DNA from: Tessaracoccus lapidicaptus
GTDB taxonomy: Bacteria > Actinomycetota > Actinomycetes > Propionibacteriales > Propionibacteriaceae
DNA length: 64,000 nucleotides
Direction: 5' to 3'
NCBI RefSeq assembly: GCF_001693815.1
Contig: NZ_MBQD01000026.1
Coordinates: 108,161-172,160, forward strand
Part shown: positions 1 to 8,452 of the stretch, one piece after another
Layout of the letters: every line of letters starts with the position of its first letter
How positions within the stretch are numbered: position 1 is the first letter of the stretch
Notes under the pieces: model-generated
What the model saw: only the letters and a program-made list of their open reading frames with translations
The model's database searches: none
What the model was told of the DNA's origin: nothing
Program-made: the position numbers and the translations under genes

Positions 1-1489
1 CGCTCGCCAGGCCGTACTGACGGGTCCCCGACTCGAAGGCCATGGCGTAGACCATCGAGATGAGGATGTCGGTCTCACCGATCGGCAGCGGAGCACCGGG
101 GTAGTTGGGGCCGCCACCGGTCAGCATGTAGATGAGTGAGAAGTTGTTGAAGTTGAACGCGAAGCTGGCGATGAGCAGCGGTGCGACGCTCACCAGGAGC
201 AGCGGCAGCGTGATCGACCAGAAGCGGCGCCACGGCCCGGCGCCGTCCATGACGGCCGCCTCCGCCAGCTCCCCCGGGATGGCCTGCAGGGCGCCCGTGG
301 CGACCAGGAACATGTACGGGAAACCGAGCCAGAGGTTGACGCCGATGATGCTGAGCTTGGCGAGGATGCCGGAGGAGAACCACGGGATGTTGGCTCCGCC
401 GAGGAGAACCTCGTTGATGAAGCCGAACTCCTGGTTGAGCAGCCCGCGCCACACGAGCGCCGCGAGGAAGCCCGGGAAGGCGTACGGGAGGATGAACAAC
501 GCCCGGTAGATGGTGCGCCCCTTGACGCGCGGGTCGTTGAACACGACGGCCAGGATGAGGCCGAGCGCGAAGGTCGTGAGCACCGAGAGGATCGAGAACG
601 CGAACGTCCAGCTGAGGATGGACACGAACGGGCCCGCCAGCCGCGAATCGGTGAACATGCGCGTGAAGTTGTCGAAGCCCACCAGGACCCGCCAGCCGGG
701 GGTGAGCGCTTCGCCGGAGTCGGAGACGAACAGCCCCTGGGCAGGATCGGCGGTGTAGACCGTGCCCTCGGCGTCGGTGAAGGTGTCGCTGGCCTCGTCG
801 TACTGCAGCAGCGACTTGGCGACGTAGGCCATGGCCGCGTTGTCGGTGCGTAGCCAGCCGTCGTCGGGGTCGTCGGTCATGCTGACGCGCAGCCCCAGGA
901 CCTCGTTCTGCCGTTGCTGGATCTCGGCCAGTTGCAGCACGGTCGCGCCTGGAACCTCGGTGACCCGGCCGTCCTCGGCCACGGCGTCGCCGACCTCGGT
1001 CAAGGGCTCCTCCGCGTCGCCGACCAGGACGCGGTCGTCGTCGACGATGGCGAAGGCCATCTCGCCGTCGCGGTCCAGCACCGTCACCGGATAGGTGGGG
1101 GTGCCGTCGACGCGGCGGTCCGAGGTCTTCATGATCTGGGTGATGGCCGACGGCTTCGAGTCGTTGTGGCCGTCGCCGTAGTTGGTGAACGCCACGTAGG
1201 CCGTGTTGACCATGACGTAGATCTGGAAGACGGCCAGGAACAGCAGGCCGGGGTACAGGTACTTGCCGGGGATCGCGCGCTTCGAGAAGTAGACGTAGTC
1301 CGCGATGATGAGGGCGAGGACGAGGAAGGCGAGGACGCCCCACTCCCGCTGGCCGTAGGCGGCGAGGATGCCGTAGAGGCCAAGCGCGTTGACCAGCATC
1401 ATGAGGACGAGCTTGATGTAGAAGCCTGGGCGCGAGATGTCGCGCGCGTGGGAGAGCCGCCGTGGCGGCTGGGTCGGGGTGCTGCTCAA
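1..1489 (-). CDS. malF: Maltose-type ABC transporter permease MalF, 3' end cut by the window edge
   Basis: Inner-membrane permease subunit for maltose/maltodextrin uptake, working with the binding protein encoded just upstream. The minus-strand frame is open to base 1, so the C-terminus (about 40 residues by comparison with E. coli MalF) lies outside. Visible: hydrophobic N-terminal helices, a long extracytoplasmic loop of about 190 residues as in MalF P2, later helices, and the ABC-permease EAA loop (EAAVMDGAGPWRRFWSITLP) that docks on the ATPase. The start is uncertain: TTG at 1489 gives an N-terminus beginning MSSTPTQPPRR; the first in-frame ATG is at 1402. It follows malE by about 80 bases that contain a strong hairpin. 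malG should lie beyond the edge. Confidence 0.85.
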   Translation of the reverse strand, partial: MSSTPTQPPRRLSHARDISRPGFYIKLVLMMLVNALGLYGILAAYGQREWGVLAFLVLALIIADYVYFSKRAIPGKYLYPGLLFLAVFQIYVMVNTAYVAFTNYGDGHNDSKPSAITQIMKTSDRRVDGTPTYPVTVLDRDGEMAFAIVDDDRVLVGDAEEPLTEVGDAVAEDGRVTEVPGATVLQLAEIQQRQNEVLGLRVSMTDDPDDGWLRTDNAAMAYVAKSLLQYDEASDTFTDAEGTVYTADPAQGLFVSDSGEALTPGWRVLVGFDNFTRMFTDSRLAGPFVSILSWTFAFSILSVLTTFALGLILAVVFNDPRVKGRTIYRALFILPYAFPGFLAALVWRGLLNQEFGFINEVLLGGANIPWFSSGILAKLSIIGVNLWLGFPYMFLVATGALQAIPGELAEAAVMDGAGPWRRFWSITLPLLLVSVAPLLIASFAFNFNNFSLIYMLTGGGPNYPGAPLPIGETDILISMVYAMAFESGTRQYGLAS

Positions 1490-1523
1490 GGTGGTGGCCT
1501 TCGCGTCGTTGCGTCTGTAGAGT

Positions 1524-1559
1524 CCGGGGGCTGCGCGGCCGTGGCCACGCAGCCCCCGG
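1524..1559. terminator. malE-malF intergenic hairpin
   Basis: Perfect 12-bp inverted repeat (CCGGGGGCTGCG at 1524-1535 against CGCAGCCCCCGG at 1548-1559), with a further GGCC/GGCC pairing inside. It lies 9 bases after the malE stop and before malF. There is no T-tract, so it probably protects the malE message or lowers read-through into malF rather than ending transcription outright. The role is inferred from position. Confidence 0.6.
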
Positions 1560-1568
1560 AGAGGTCGA

Positions 1569-2828
1569 TCAGGCCTGGAAGGCCGCTTCGAGGTTGGTCA
1601 CCAGCGTCTGCCACGCCGCGACGGGCTCGGCCTTGCCGGTGAGGATGCTGACCTCGGCGCCGCCCCAGTACTGCCACACGGCACCCATCTCGGGGATGGC
1701 GGGCATCGGCTGGCCCTCGGCACCGGCCTCACCGAAGCCGGCGAGGATCTCGTCGGAGACCGCGTCGGCGGACTCGTTCAGGGCAGGCATGCGGCCGCCC
1801 ATCTCGAACAGCGTGTCCTGGGTCTCCTTGGTGCCCATGAAGTCGAGGAACTGCTGCGCGAGCAGCTGGTTCTCGGACTTCGACGACAGGAACACGGCCT
1901 GGACGCCCACGAACGGGGCGGCGGGCTGGCCACCGGCCGACGGGACCGGGAGGACGGAGATGTCGAGGCCGGCGTCCACGAACTCGCCGGTCCACCAGGG
2001 GCCGGTGATGATGTACGGGGACTTGCCGTCGAGGAAGGCCTGCTTGGCCTGGTCGCCGCCGATGGACGCCGAGAGCACGCCTTCGTCGGCCAGCTTCTTC
2101 AGGTACTGCGCGAACGCCTCACCCTCGGGTCCGGCCATGCCGAGCTCCGCGGTGTAGTCGCCGTTGGCGTCGGACTTGAACACCGGGGCGCCGAACGAGG
2201 TCTGGAGCGGGTACAGGTGGTACGGGTCCCCGTTCTCGCCCTGCTGGATCACGATCGGGAACTCGGCGCCGGAGACGCCCTTGCCCTGGGCGATCAGTTC
2301 GTCGAAGGTGGCGGGGGTGTCCTGGACGAGCGCGTTGTTGCGCACGAGGCCGATGTTCTCGACCGCGTAGGGCACGCCGTAGACCTGGCCCTCGAGGCTG
2401 ACGGCGCGCAGTGCGACGTCCCCGAACGCCTCGGCCTTGTCGCCGAGCTCGACGGGCGACACGACGCCGTTCTTGACGAGGTCACCCGTCGCGTCGTGCG
2501 CGGTCACGATCAGGTCGGGGCCCTCACCGGTCGGGACCTGCGCAATGAAGTCGTTCTTGATGTCGGCCGACGGCTTCTGGACGACGTCCAGGGCGACGCC
2601 GGTCTCGGCGGAGAAGGTCTCGCCCAGCGTCTTGAACGCGTCGATGCGGGTCTCGTCGGCCCACACGGTCAGGCTGCCGGCGGCAGCGGGAGCCGACGAC
2701 GTGGTGGCGGCGGCGCTGGTGGTGGCGTCGCCGGTGGCAGAGGGGGTGCTGGTCGACGACCCGCTGCCGCAGGCGGCGAGCGTCAGGGAGAGCCCGACCG
2801 CGGCTGCGGCGAGGAAGCTCTTGCGCAT
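1569..2828 (-). CDS. malE: Maltose/maltodextrin-binding lipoprotein MalE
   Basis: Extracellular substrate-binding lipoprotein of 419 residues for the ABC importer. The N-terminus is a lipoprotein signal with lipobox LAAC (lipidated Cys at residue 20), then an S/T/A-rich tether of about 30 residues and a family 1 solute-binding domain. ATG at 2828 is chosen because it places the signal peptide at the N-terminus and has AAGGAG upstream; the longer reading frame to 2951 would put 41 unrelated residues before it. It is first in the minus-strand transport operon and divergent from the LacI-family regulator, so probably repressed by it and induced by an alpha-glucoside. Confidence 0.9.
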   Translation of the reverse strand: MRKSFLAAAAVGLSLTLAACGSGSSTSTPSATGDATTSAAATTSSAPAAAGSLTVWADETRIDAFKTLGETFSAETGVALDVVQKPSADIKNDFIAQVPTGEGPDLIVTAHDATGDLVKNGVVSPVELGDKAEAFGDVALRAVSLEGQVYGVPYAVENIGLVRNNALVQDTPATFDELIAQGKGVSGAEFPIVIQQGENGDPYHLYPLQTSFGAPVFKSDANGDYTAELGMAGPEGEAFAQYLKKLADEGVLSASIGGDQAKQAFLDGKSPYIITGPWWTGEFVDAGLDISVLPVPSAGGQPAAPFVGVQAVFLSSKSENQLLAQQFLDFMGTKETQDTLFEMGGRMPALNESADAVSDEILAGFGEAGAEGQPMPAIPEMGAVWQYWGGAEVSILTGKAEPVAAWQTLVTNLEAAFQA

Positions 2829-2882
2829 GTGTGTAACTCCTTCGTCATCCGGGCCGCTCCACTGCAGCCCGTTCTGATGTGA

Positions 2883-2910
2883 ATCGTAACGGTTTTTGCA
2901 ACGCTTGCAA
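2883..2910 (-). promoter_or_regulatory. Predicted malE promoter
   Basis: On the minus strand, TTGCAA (2910-2905) and TACGAT (2888-2883) are separated by 16 bases, a reasonable sigma-70 type pair 55 bases before malE. The -35 box is one arm of the palindrome at 2896-2910, so a bound repressor would cover it. Prediction by eye. Confidence 0.5.
2896..2910. promoter_or_regulatory. LacI-family operator O1
   Basis: Perfect inverted repeat TTGCAA-CGC-TTGCAA, typical in size and CG-centred symmetry of LacI-family operators. It overlaps the predicted malE -35 box. The regulator encoded at 3117 is the obvious candidate to bind it. Confidence 0.6.
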
Positions 2911-3029
2911 GTCTGTTGCATAACACTTCGATAACAACTGGCTGAGCCCACGGCCCCGCTTGGTGAGACCGCGATCCAATCCGAGCCCCACGGCGCCGAA
3001 TGTGAACGATCTCATTCTGCAACGCTTTC

Positions 3030-3086
3030 TGCAAGACCGTTGCAAAGTTTGCCGGACACCTGCAAACTATCCCTCGACACGTTGCA
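3030..3086. promoter_or_regulatory. Additional TGCAA half-sites before the LacI-type regulator
   Basis: TGCAA-GACCG-TTGCA (3030-3044) is an inverted repeat of the same half-site as O1, and further TGCAA/TTGCA half-sites follow at 3061 and near 3081, all within 90 bases of the regulator start. This suggests autoregulation and possibly looping to O1 about 135 bases away. A TTGCAA box at 3040-3045 could serve as the -35 of the regulator promoter. Confidence 0.4.
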
Positions 3087-3116
3087 GCAGACGGTGCTCT
3101 CAAGGAAGAGGAGACC

Positions 3117-4109
3117 ATGATTCCCACCCGCGCGAGGCTGGCCGACCTGGCCGCCGCCGCCGGCGTCTCGACGGCGACGGTCTCCAGAGTCCTCAACGGC
3201 AAGCCCGGCGTCGCCGACGCCACGCGCGCCTCCGTACTGGCGACGCTCGAGACACTCGGCTACAGCACGGAACCCGAGCCCGCGGAGAGCGCCGGCCTCA
3301 TCGCCGTCATGGTCCCGGAGCTGGCCAACCCGTCCTTCGCCTCGTTCGCCAACGAGCTCGCGTTGGTCCTGACGGCGGCCGGCCGCCAGATGATCCTCTG
3401 CACCGCCGGCCCCGGCGGCACCAGCGAGGAGCAGTATCTCGACGCCCTGCTCGGGGTCGAGATCGCCGGGATCATCTCCGTCTCCGGCACCCCAGCCGAC
3501 ACCGAGGCATCCCCCGAGCACTACCAGCGGCTGATCGACGCCGGCGTCCCCGCCGTGTTCATCAACGGGTACAACCCGTCCGTCGACGGCGCCTTCTTCT
3601 CCTGCTCCGACGCCGAGGCCGTCTCGATGTCCGTCGCCCACCTGCGCTCCTACGGGCACGAGCGGATCGGGCTGGCGGTGGGCCAGATGCGCTATCTGCC
3701 CAGTCGCCGCAAGCACGCCGCGTTCCTCGGCCTCGGCTTCGACGAGCGCTCGGTGGTGTCGACGCTGTTCACCGTCGAGGGCGGTCAGGCCGCCGCGGCA
3801 CGCCTCCTGGACGCCGGCCACACCGCGCTCGTCTGTGGGTCCGACGTCATGGCGCTGGGCGCCATCCGGGAGGCACGCTCCCGCGGCCTCGAGGTGCCCG
3901 GCGACGTGTCGGTGGTCGGCTACGACGACTCCGCCCTCATGGCCTTCACCAACCCGGCGCTGACGACGGTCCGGCAGCCCGTCGCCGTGATGACGCAGGC
4001 CGCCGTCGGCTCCCTCCTCACCGCGATCCGCGGCCTCCCCACCGACCCGACCGAGATGCTGTTCCACCCCGATCTGATCATCCGACACTCGACAGGACCC
4101 TGTGCATGA
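3117..4109 (+). CDS. LacI-family transcriptional regulator (probable MalR)
   Basis: Repressor of 330 residues. The N-terminal LacI helix-turn-helix is clear (LADLAAAAGVSTATVSRVLNG, residues about 8-28), followed by a periplasmic-binding-protein-like effector domain. ATG at 3117 has GGAAGAGGAG upstream. It diverges from malE and overlaps the alpha-glucosidase gene by 4 bases (ATGA), so it most likely senses a maltose-type sugar and controls both directions through the TTGCAA palindromes. Target and effector are inferred from context. Confidence 0.88.
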   Translation: MIPTRARLADLAAAAGVSTATVSRVLNGKPGVADATRASVLATLETLGYSTEPEPAESAGLIAVMVPELANPSFASFANELALVLTAAGRQMILCTAGPGGTSEEQYLDALLGVEIAGIISVSGTPADTEASPEHYQRLIDAGVPAVFINGYNPSVDGAFFSCSDAEAVSMSVAHLRSYGHERIGLAVGQMRYLPSRRKHAAFLGLGFDERSVVSTLFTVEGGQAAAARLLDAGHTALVCGSDVMALGAIREARSRGLEVPGDVSVVGYDDSALMAFTNPALTTVRQPVAVMTQAAVGSLLTAIRGLPTDPTEMLFHPDLIIRHSTGPCA

Positions 4110-5725
4110 CCGCTGAATGGTGGCGAGACGCCGTCATCTACCAGATCTACCCCCGTTCGTTCGCCGATTCGACCGGCGACGGCTACGGCGACATACCCGG
4201 CATCATCTCCCGGATCGACTACCTGGCCGCGCTGGGTGTCGACGCGATCTGGCTGTCCCCCTTCTACCGCTCCCCCATGGCGGACGCCGGCTACGACGTC
4301 GCCGACTACGAGGAGATCGATCCGCTCTTCGGGAACCTGACTGACGCCGACCGGCTCATCGAGGCCGCGCACGCGGCCGGGCTGCGGGTCGTGGTGGATC
4401 TGGTGCCCAACCACACCTCCGACGAGCACCGCTGGTTCCGGGAGGCGGTGGCGGCCGGCCCCGGCTCGCCGGAGCGGGAGATGTACCTGTTCCGCGACGG
4501 GCGGGGCACGCACGGCGAGTTGCCTCCGAACAACTGGAAATCGGTCTTCGGCGGGCCGGGTTGGACCCGGCTGACGGCGCCCGACGGCACGCCCGAGCAG
4601 TGGTACCTCCACCTGTTCGACGTCAAGCAGCCGGACCTCGACTGGTCGACCGAGCGCGTGCGCGCGGCGTTCGACGGGGTCCTGCGGTTCTGGCTGGACC
4701 GAGGCGTCGACGGCTTCCGGGTCGACGTCGCCCACGGCCTCGTCAAGGCCGAGGGCCTGCCGGACGACGGCGATGAGCAGTCCCTGCTCGACGGCCAGTC
4801 CGGGCCCATGTGGGACCAGGACGGCGTGCACGACGTCTACCGTCGCTGGCGGCGCGTCCTCGACTCCTACGACGGCGACCGCTCGCTCGTGGCCGAGGCC
4901 TGGGTGGCCGACCCCGCGCGCCTCGCGCTCTACCTGCGTCCGGACGAGATGCACACCGCCTTCAACTTCCAGTTCCTCGACTCCCCGTGGGACGCCGCGT
5001 CGTACCGCGAGGTGATCACCGCGACGATGGCCGCCGACGAGGCGGTCGGGGCCCCGACGACCTGGGTGCTGAGCAACCACGACGTGCTGCGGCACGTCAG
5101 CCGCCTCGGCCTCCGGGAGCCGGGCTCCAGCCACGAGGGCCTCGGCGCCGCCGACGAGCAGCCGGACAACGTCGTGGGCCTGCGCCGTGCCCGCGCGGCG
5201 ACGCTCATGATGCTGGCGCTGCCGGGATCGGCCTACCTGTACCAGGGTGAGGAACTGGGGCTGCCGGACCACACGACGCTCCCCGACGACGTCCGCCAGG
5301 ATCCCGCCTGGTTCCGCTCCGACTTCACCAAGCCGGGCCGCGACGGCTGCCGCGTCCCGATGCCGTGGACGGCCGACGCCCCCGGGCTCGGATTCTCCCC
5401 GACTGGACGCACCTGGCTGCCGCAGCCGGACTCGTACCGTGACGCGGCCGCCGACCGGCAGGTAGACGTCGCCGGGTCCACCTGGTCGATGTACCGCGAC
5501 GCGCTGGCGCTGCGCCGCAGCCTCGGCCTCGGCCGCGGCGAAGTGGAGTGGATAGACGCCGGCGCCTCGGTCGTCGCCTTCGACAACGGGCCGGTCCGCG
5601 TCCTCACCAACATCCTGGGCGCCCCCGTCGACCTGCCGGAGGGCTACCGCGTGCTGCTCAGCAGCCACGCGCTGCCGGGGCGCGTGCTGCCGACCGACGC
5701 GACGGTGTGGCTCACCGCCGAGTGA
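4106..5725 (+). CDS. GH13 alpha-glucosidase
   Basis: Cytoplasmic GH13 enzyme of 539 residues, no signal peptide. The four conserved regions are present: DLVPNH (from residue 98), GFRVDVAH with nucleophile Asp207, the acid/base Glu264 in AEAW, and NHD with Asp326. The N-terminus (WWRDAVIYQIYPRSF) is typical of alpha-glucosidases and oligo-1,6-glucosidases. ATG at 4106 overlaps the regulator stop, so the two are translated together. It probably splits imported maltose or isomaltose to glucose. The exact linkage preference (1,4 or 1,6) cannot be told; a trehalose- or sucrose-acting relative is less likely. Confidence 0.88.
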   Translation: MTAEWWRDAVIYQIYPRSFADSTGDGYGDIPGIISRIDYLAALGVDAIWLSPFYRSPMADAGYDVADYEEIDPLFGNLTDADRLIEAAHAAGLRVVVDLVPNHTSDEHRWFREAVAAGPGSPEREMYLFRDGRGTHGELPPNNWKSVFGGPGWTRLTAPDGTPEQWYLHLFDVKQPDLDWSTERVRAAFDGVLRFWLDRGVDGFRVDVAHGLVKAEGLPDDGDEQSLLDGQSGPMWDQDGVHDVYRRWRRVLDSYDGDRSLVAEAWVADPARLALYLRPDEMHTAFNFQFLDSPWDAASYREVITATMAADEAVGAPTTWVLSNHDVLRHVSRLGLREPGSSHEGLGAADEQPDNVVGLRRARAATLMMLALPGSAYLYQGEELGLPDHTTLPDDVRQDPAWFRSDFTKPGRDGCRVPMPWTADAPGLGFSPTGRTWLPQPDSYRDAAADRQVDVAGSTWSMYRDALALRRSLGLGRGEVEWIDAGASVVAFDNGPVRVLTNILGAPVDLPEGYRVLLSSHALPGRVLPTDATVWLTAE

Positions 5726-5777
5726 CGCCCGCCCGCCGGGACCCCGACCCGCTGCTGGGAAGGGGTTCCGCCCCGGC

Positions 5778-5783
5778 TATGCT
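5778..5783 (+). promoter_or_regulatory. Possible -10 box for the HPr gene
   Basis: TATGCT lies 56 bases before the HPr start in the 114-base gap after the alpha-glucosidase gene. No convincing -35 is seen. It would let ptsH be expressed independently of the sugar operon. Confidence 0.3.
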
Positions 5784-5839
5784 TGGCCGCGAGTCCGTGG
5801 GCGACGGTGCCGGGACCTGAGATACGCAAAGGAGTCACG

Positions 5840-6094
5840 TTGCCTAGCAGGACTGTGACCGTCGGATCGGTGGTGGGTCTCCACGCCCGCCCCGCGGCCC
5901 TCATCGCGGCGGCCGCCGGCGAATACGACGACGACATCACCATCTCGATGGACGGCGCGGAGGTCGACGCGGCCTCCTCGCTGCTGATCATGACGCTCGG
6001 CGCCGAGAAGGGCGCGCAGGTCACCGTCGAGTCGGACAACGCGGACGCCGTCGAGCGCATCGCCGCGATGATCGAGCAGGACCTCGACGCCTAG
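5840..6094 (+). CDS. ptsH: Phosphocarrier protein HPr
   Basis: HPr of 84 residues, the general PTS phosphocarrier. His15 in GLHARPAA accepts phosphate from enzyme I, and Ser46 is present in the SSLLIMTLG segment. TTG at 5840 is chosen as start because it places His at position 15 and follows AAAGGAG by 5 bases; the frame upstream has no homology to HPr. It could phosphorylate the DhaM protein encoded at 46745, which carries its own HPr-like domain. Its stop codon overlaps the stop of the convergent peptidase gene by 4 bases. Confidence 0.9.
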   Translation: MPSRTVTVGSVVGLHARPAALIAAAAGEYDDDITISMDGAEVDAASSLLIMTLGAEKGAQVTVESDNADAVERIAAMIEQDLDA

Positions 6095-7449
6095 CGCGAG
6101 CTGAGGTCAGCGACGGCCGCCACGGTCGCGTCGGCGATGGCCCCCAGCCTCGCCCGCACCGTGGCCGTGTCGACGGCCGACAAGGTGTCGCAGGCGCGGT
6201 GGTAGCAGGGGTCCGGCGCGACGGCCGCGGACATGTCGAAGATCTCCCCCGACAGGCCGAGCGGAAGCATGGACCCGCTGTGCACCCCTGCTGCCGGGAT
6301 CCCGGCTGCGGTGAACGGGGCGTCGTCGGATTCAGCCGCGACGTCGATGAGCCGGGCGGAGGGCCCGACGGCGTCGAGGAGTGCCTCGGCAGGGGCTCCC
6401 GTGCCGTGGATCCCGATGTCACCGAAGGGTGAGGCGATTGTGTCGAGGTTGAGGTAGGCGGCGAGAGACTCTTTCGCCGCCTGGTCGAGCGCCTGCACGT
6501 AGGCGGTCGAGCCGAGCACTCCCTGCTCCGTGCCGTCCCAGAACGCGAACCGGGCTCCCGGCGCGCCGCGCGCGGCCAGTTCCTCCGCCACCGCCAACGC
6601 CACCGACACCCCGGAGGCGTTGTCGTTGATGCCGGGGCTCTCGGCGACGGAGTCCAGATGCGCCCCGACCAGCACCGGGTCCGCCGCGCCGTCAGGGCGC
6701 TGGGCCAGGAGATTGGTGACCGGCACCGTCTCGTGCCCGGGATCGACGGTGACCCGGACCACGACCTCACCGCCCCGCAGCCCGGCGCGGAGGGCGTCGC
6801 CCGCCTCGTGCGTGAGACCCAACGCCGGCACCACGTCGGCGCGGCCCGCGAGGTCGCCCCGGAGGGGGCCTTCGCCCGCGTCGTTCTGCACGAGCACAGC
6901 CAGCGCCCCGGCCCGCTCGGCCAGATGAGCCTTGTCCGCGAACGAGCAGCGGCCCCGCTGCACCAGGACGATGGAGCTGTCGGCCTGCGCGTAGTCGGAC
7001 GCGGTGCAGCCGGTGGGGTCGGTGGTGGCCAGCAGCGGAGCGGTCAGCGAACCGGCCACCGGGGAGCCGACCATCGCGATGACCTCACCCGGATCGGAAG
7101 GGGGGCCGCTGAGCACCGTGACGTCCGCCGCGCCGGCTGAGGGATGCTCGGCGTCGAGCGTCACCCGCACGGTCTCGTAGCCGGCGTCCCGCAGCACCGA
7201 CTCGACGTAGTCGAGCGCCGCGGCATGCCCCGCGGATCCGCTGGCCCGCGTCCCGCCGTTGAGGTCCGCGATCGCCTGGAACTGGCCGAGGTGCGCGAAG
7301 ACGCGGTCCCCCATCCCCACTGCGGGTCCCGACTCGGCGGCCGCCGCCATCTCCGCGAACTCCACCGGCTCGTCGGACCCGCCGCCCTGGGCCGGCGCGC
7401 AGGCCGTGACGACGGCGACCATCGCCAGAGTCAGCATCGGTGCGCGCAC
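6091..7449 (-). CDS. Secreted lipoprotein M28-family metallopeptidase
   Basis: Predicted exported aminopeptidase of 452 residues. GTG at 7449 gives a lipoprotein signal (MLTLAMVAVVTAC) with a lipobox Cys near residue 17. A PA-type inserted domain follows (around VLVQRGRCSFADKAHLAERA), then the M28 catalytic domain with zinc ligands in GAHLDSV, INDNASG and WDGTEQGVLGS (Asp/Glu positions kept). A longer frame to 7839 would bury the signal peptide and is rejected. It faces the nitronate monooxygenase gene across 91 bases. It probably releases amino acids from peptides outside the membrane. Confidence 0.82.
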   Translation of the reverse strand: MRAPMLTLAMVAVVTACAPAQGGGSDEPVEFAEMAAAAESGPAVGMGDRVFAHLGQFQAIADLNGGTRASGSAGHAAALDYVESVLRDAGYETVRVTLDAEHPSAGAADVTVLSGPPSDPGEVIAMVGSPVAGSLTAPLLATTDPTGCTASDYAQADSSIVLVQRGRCSFADKAHLAERAGALAVLVQNDAGEGPLRGDLAGRADVVPALGLTHEAGDALRAGLRGGEVVVRVTVDPGHETVPVTNLLAQRPDGAADPVLVGAHLDSVAESPGINDNASGVSVALAVAEELAARGAPGARFAFWDGTEQGVLGSTAYVQALDQAAKESLAAYLNLDTIASPFGDIGIHGTGAPAEALLDAVGPSARLIDVAAESDDAPFTAAGIPAAGVHSGSMLPLGLSGEIFDMSAAVAPDPCYHRACDTLSAVDTATVRARLGAIADATVAAVADLSSR

Positions 7450-7540
7450 CCGACAGATTGTGCCGCAGAACCGGCCGGAGCGCGAGACTGGACAGCGGGC
7501 TCTGCCAGACTGGGCTCGAGCCGAGGTCGAGGAGGCGTCG

Positions 7541-8452
7541 ATGGTGTTGCCGGCCGGATGGTCAGAGCGGCTGCGGGTGCCGGTGGTCGCCGCGCCCATG
7601 TTCCTGGTGTCAGGGCCGGACCTCGTCGTCGCCTGCTGCCGCGCCGGCGTCGTGGGCACGTTCCCCGCGCTCAACCGGCGCAGCAGCGCGGACCTGGACG
7701 AGTGGTTGACCGCCGTCGAATCCGGGCTGGGCCCCACCGACGCCCCGTACGGCGTCAACCTCATCGTGCACGCGACGAACACACGGCTGGAGTCGGACCT
7801 GGCGGTCGTCGTCGAGCACAAGGTCCCGCTGGTCATCACGTCGCTGGGCGCCGTCCCCGAGGTGGTCGCGGCCGTCCACAGCTACGGGGGCGTCGTGTTC
7901 CACGACATCACCACCCTGCGCCACGCGCGCAAGGCCGCCGCGGCGGGGGTGGACGGCCTCGTCCTCGTGGCGGCCGGCGCAGGAGGGCACGCGGGCACCG
8001 TCAATCCGTTCGCGCTCGTCGCCTCGGTGCGGCCGTGGTTCGACGGCACGATCCTGCTCGCCGGCGCGATGAACACCGGGGCCGACGTCGTGGCCGCCCG
8101 CGCGCTCGGCGCCGACCTCGCCTACCTCGGCACCCGATTCCTCGCCACCCACGAGTCCCTGGCCCCCGACGCCTACCGGGCCATGGTCGTGGCCGCCGGG
8201 GCCTCGGAGGTCGTGTACACCCCGGCCGTGAGCGGCATCCCGGCGAACTTCCTGGCCGCCAGCCTGGAGGCGGCGGGCATCGACCCCGCCGGGCCGCCGG
8301 CGGGGACCGAGGACGTCAAGGCCTGGCGCGACGTGTGGTCGGCCGGACACGGCGTCGCCGGCATCACCGACGTGCCCACGGTCGCCGAACTGGTCGACCG
8401 GCTCGACACCGAGTACCGCGCCACCCTCACCCGACTACAAGGAGAGCCATGA
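7541..8452 (+). CDS. Nitronate monooxygenase-type flavoprotein
   Basis: FMN-dependent TIM-barrel enzyme of 303 residues of the 2-nitropropane dioxygenase/enoyl reductase-like family. Features: N-terminal VPVVAAPMFLVSGPDLVVA, and a glycine-rich phosphate-binding segment (GLVLVAAGAGGHAGTVNPFALV) with the conserved His of this family. ATG at 7541 has GAGGAGG upstream. Overlaps the enoyl-CoA hydratase-like gene by 4 bases (ATGA), so both may act on the same CoA or nitro compound; the real substrate is unknown. Confidence 0.82.
   Translation: MVLPAGWSERLRVPVVAAPMFLVSGPDLVVACCRAGVVGTFPALNRRSSADLDEWLTAVESGLGPTDAPYGVNLIVHATNTRLESDLAVVVEHKVPLVITSLGAVPEVVAAVHSYGGVVFHDITTLRHARKAAAAGVDGLVLVAAGAGGHAGTVNPFALVASVRPWFDGTILLAGAMNTGADVVAARALGADLAYLGTRFLATHESLAPDAYRAMVVAAGASEVVYTPAVSGIPANFLAASLEAAGIDPAGPPAGTEDVKAWRDVWSAGHGVAGITDVPTVAELVDRLDTEYRATLTRLQGEP

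Noticed and set aside
75..1343. Minus-strand 422-residue open frame over malF
   Set aside because: Arg/Pro/His-rich shadow; the true malF frame is open to the window edge and shows permease motifs.
2960..4105. Long plus-strand frame running into the alpha-glucosidase
   Set aside because: It is a shadow of the LacI-family gene in another frame; GH13 homology starts at ATG 4106.
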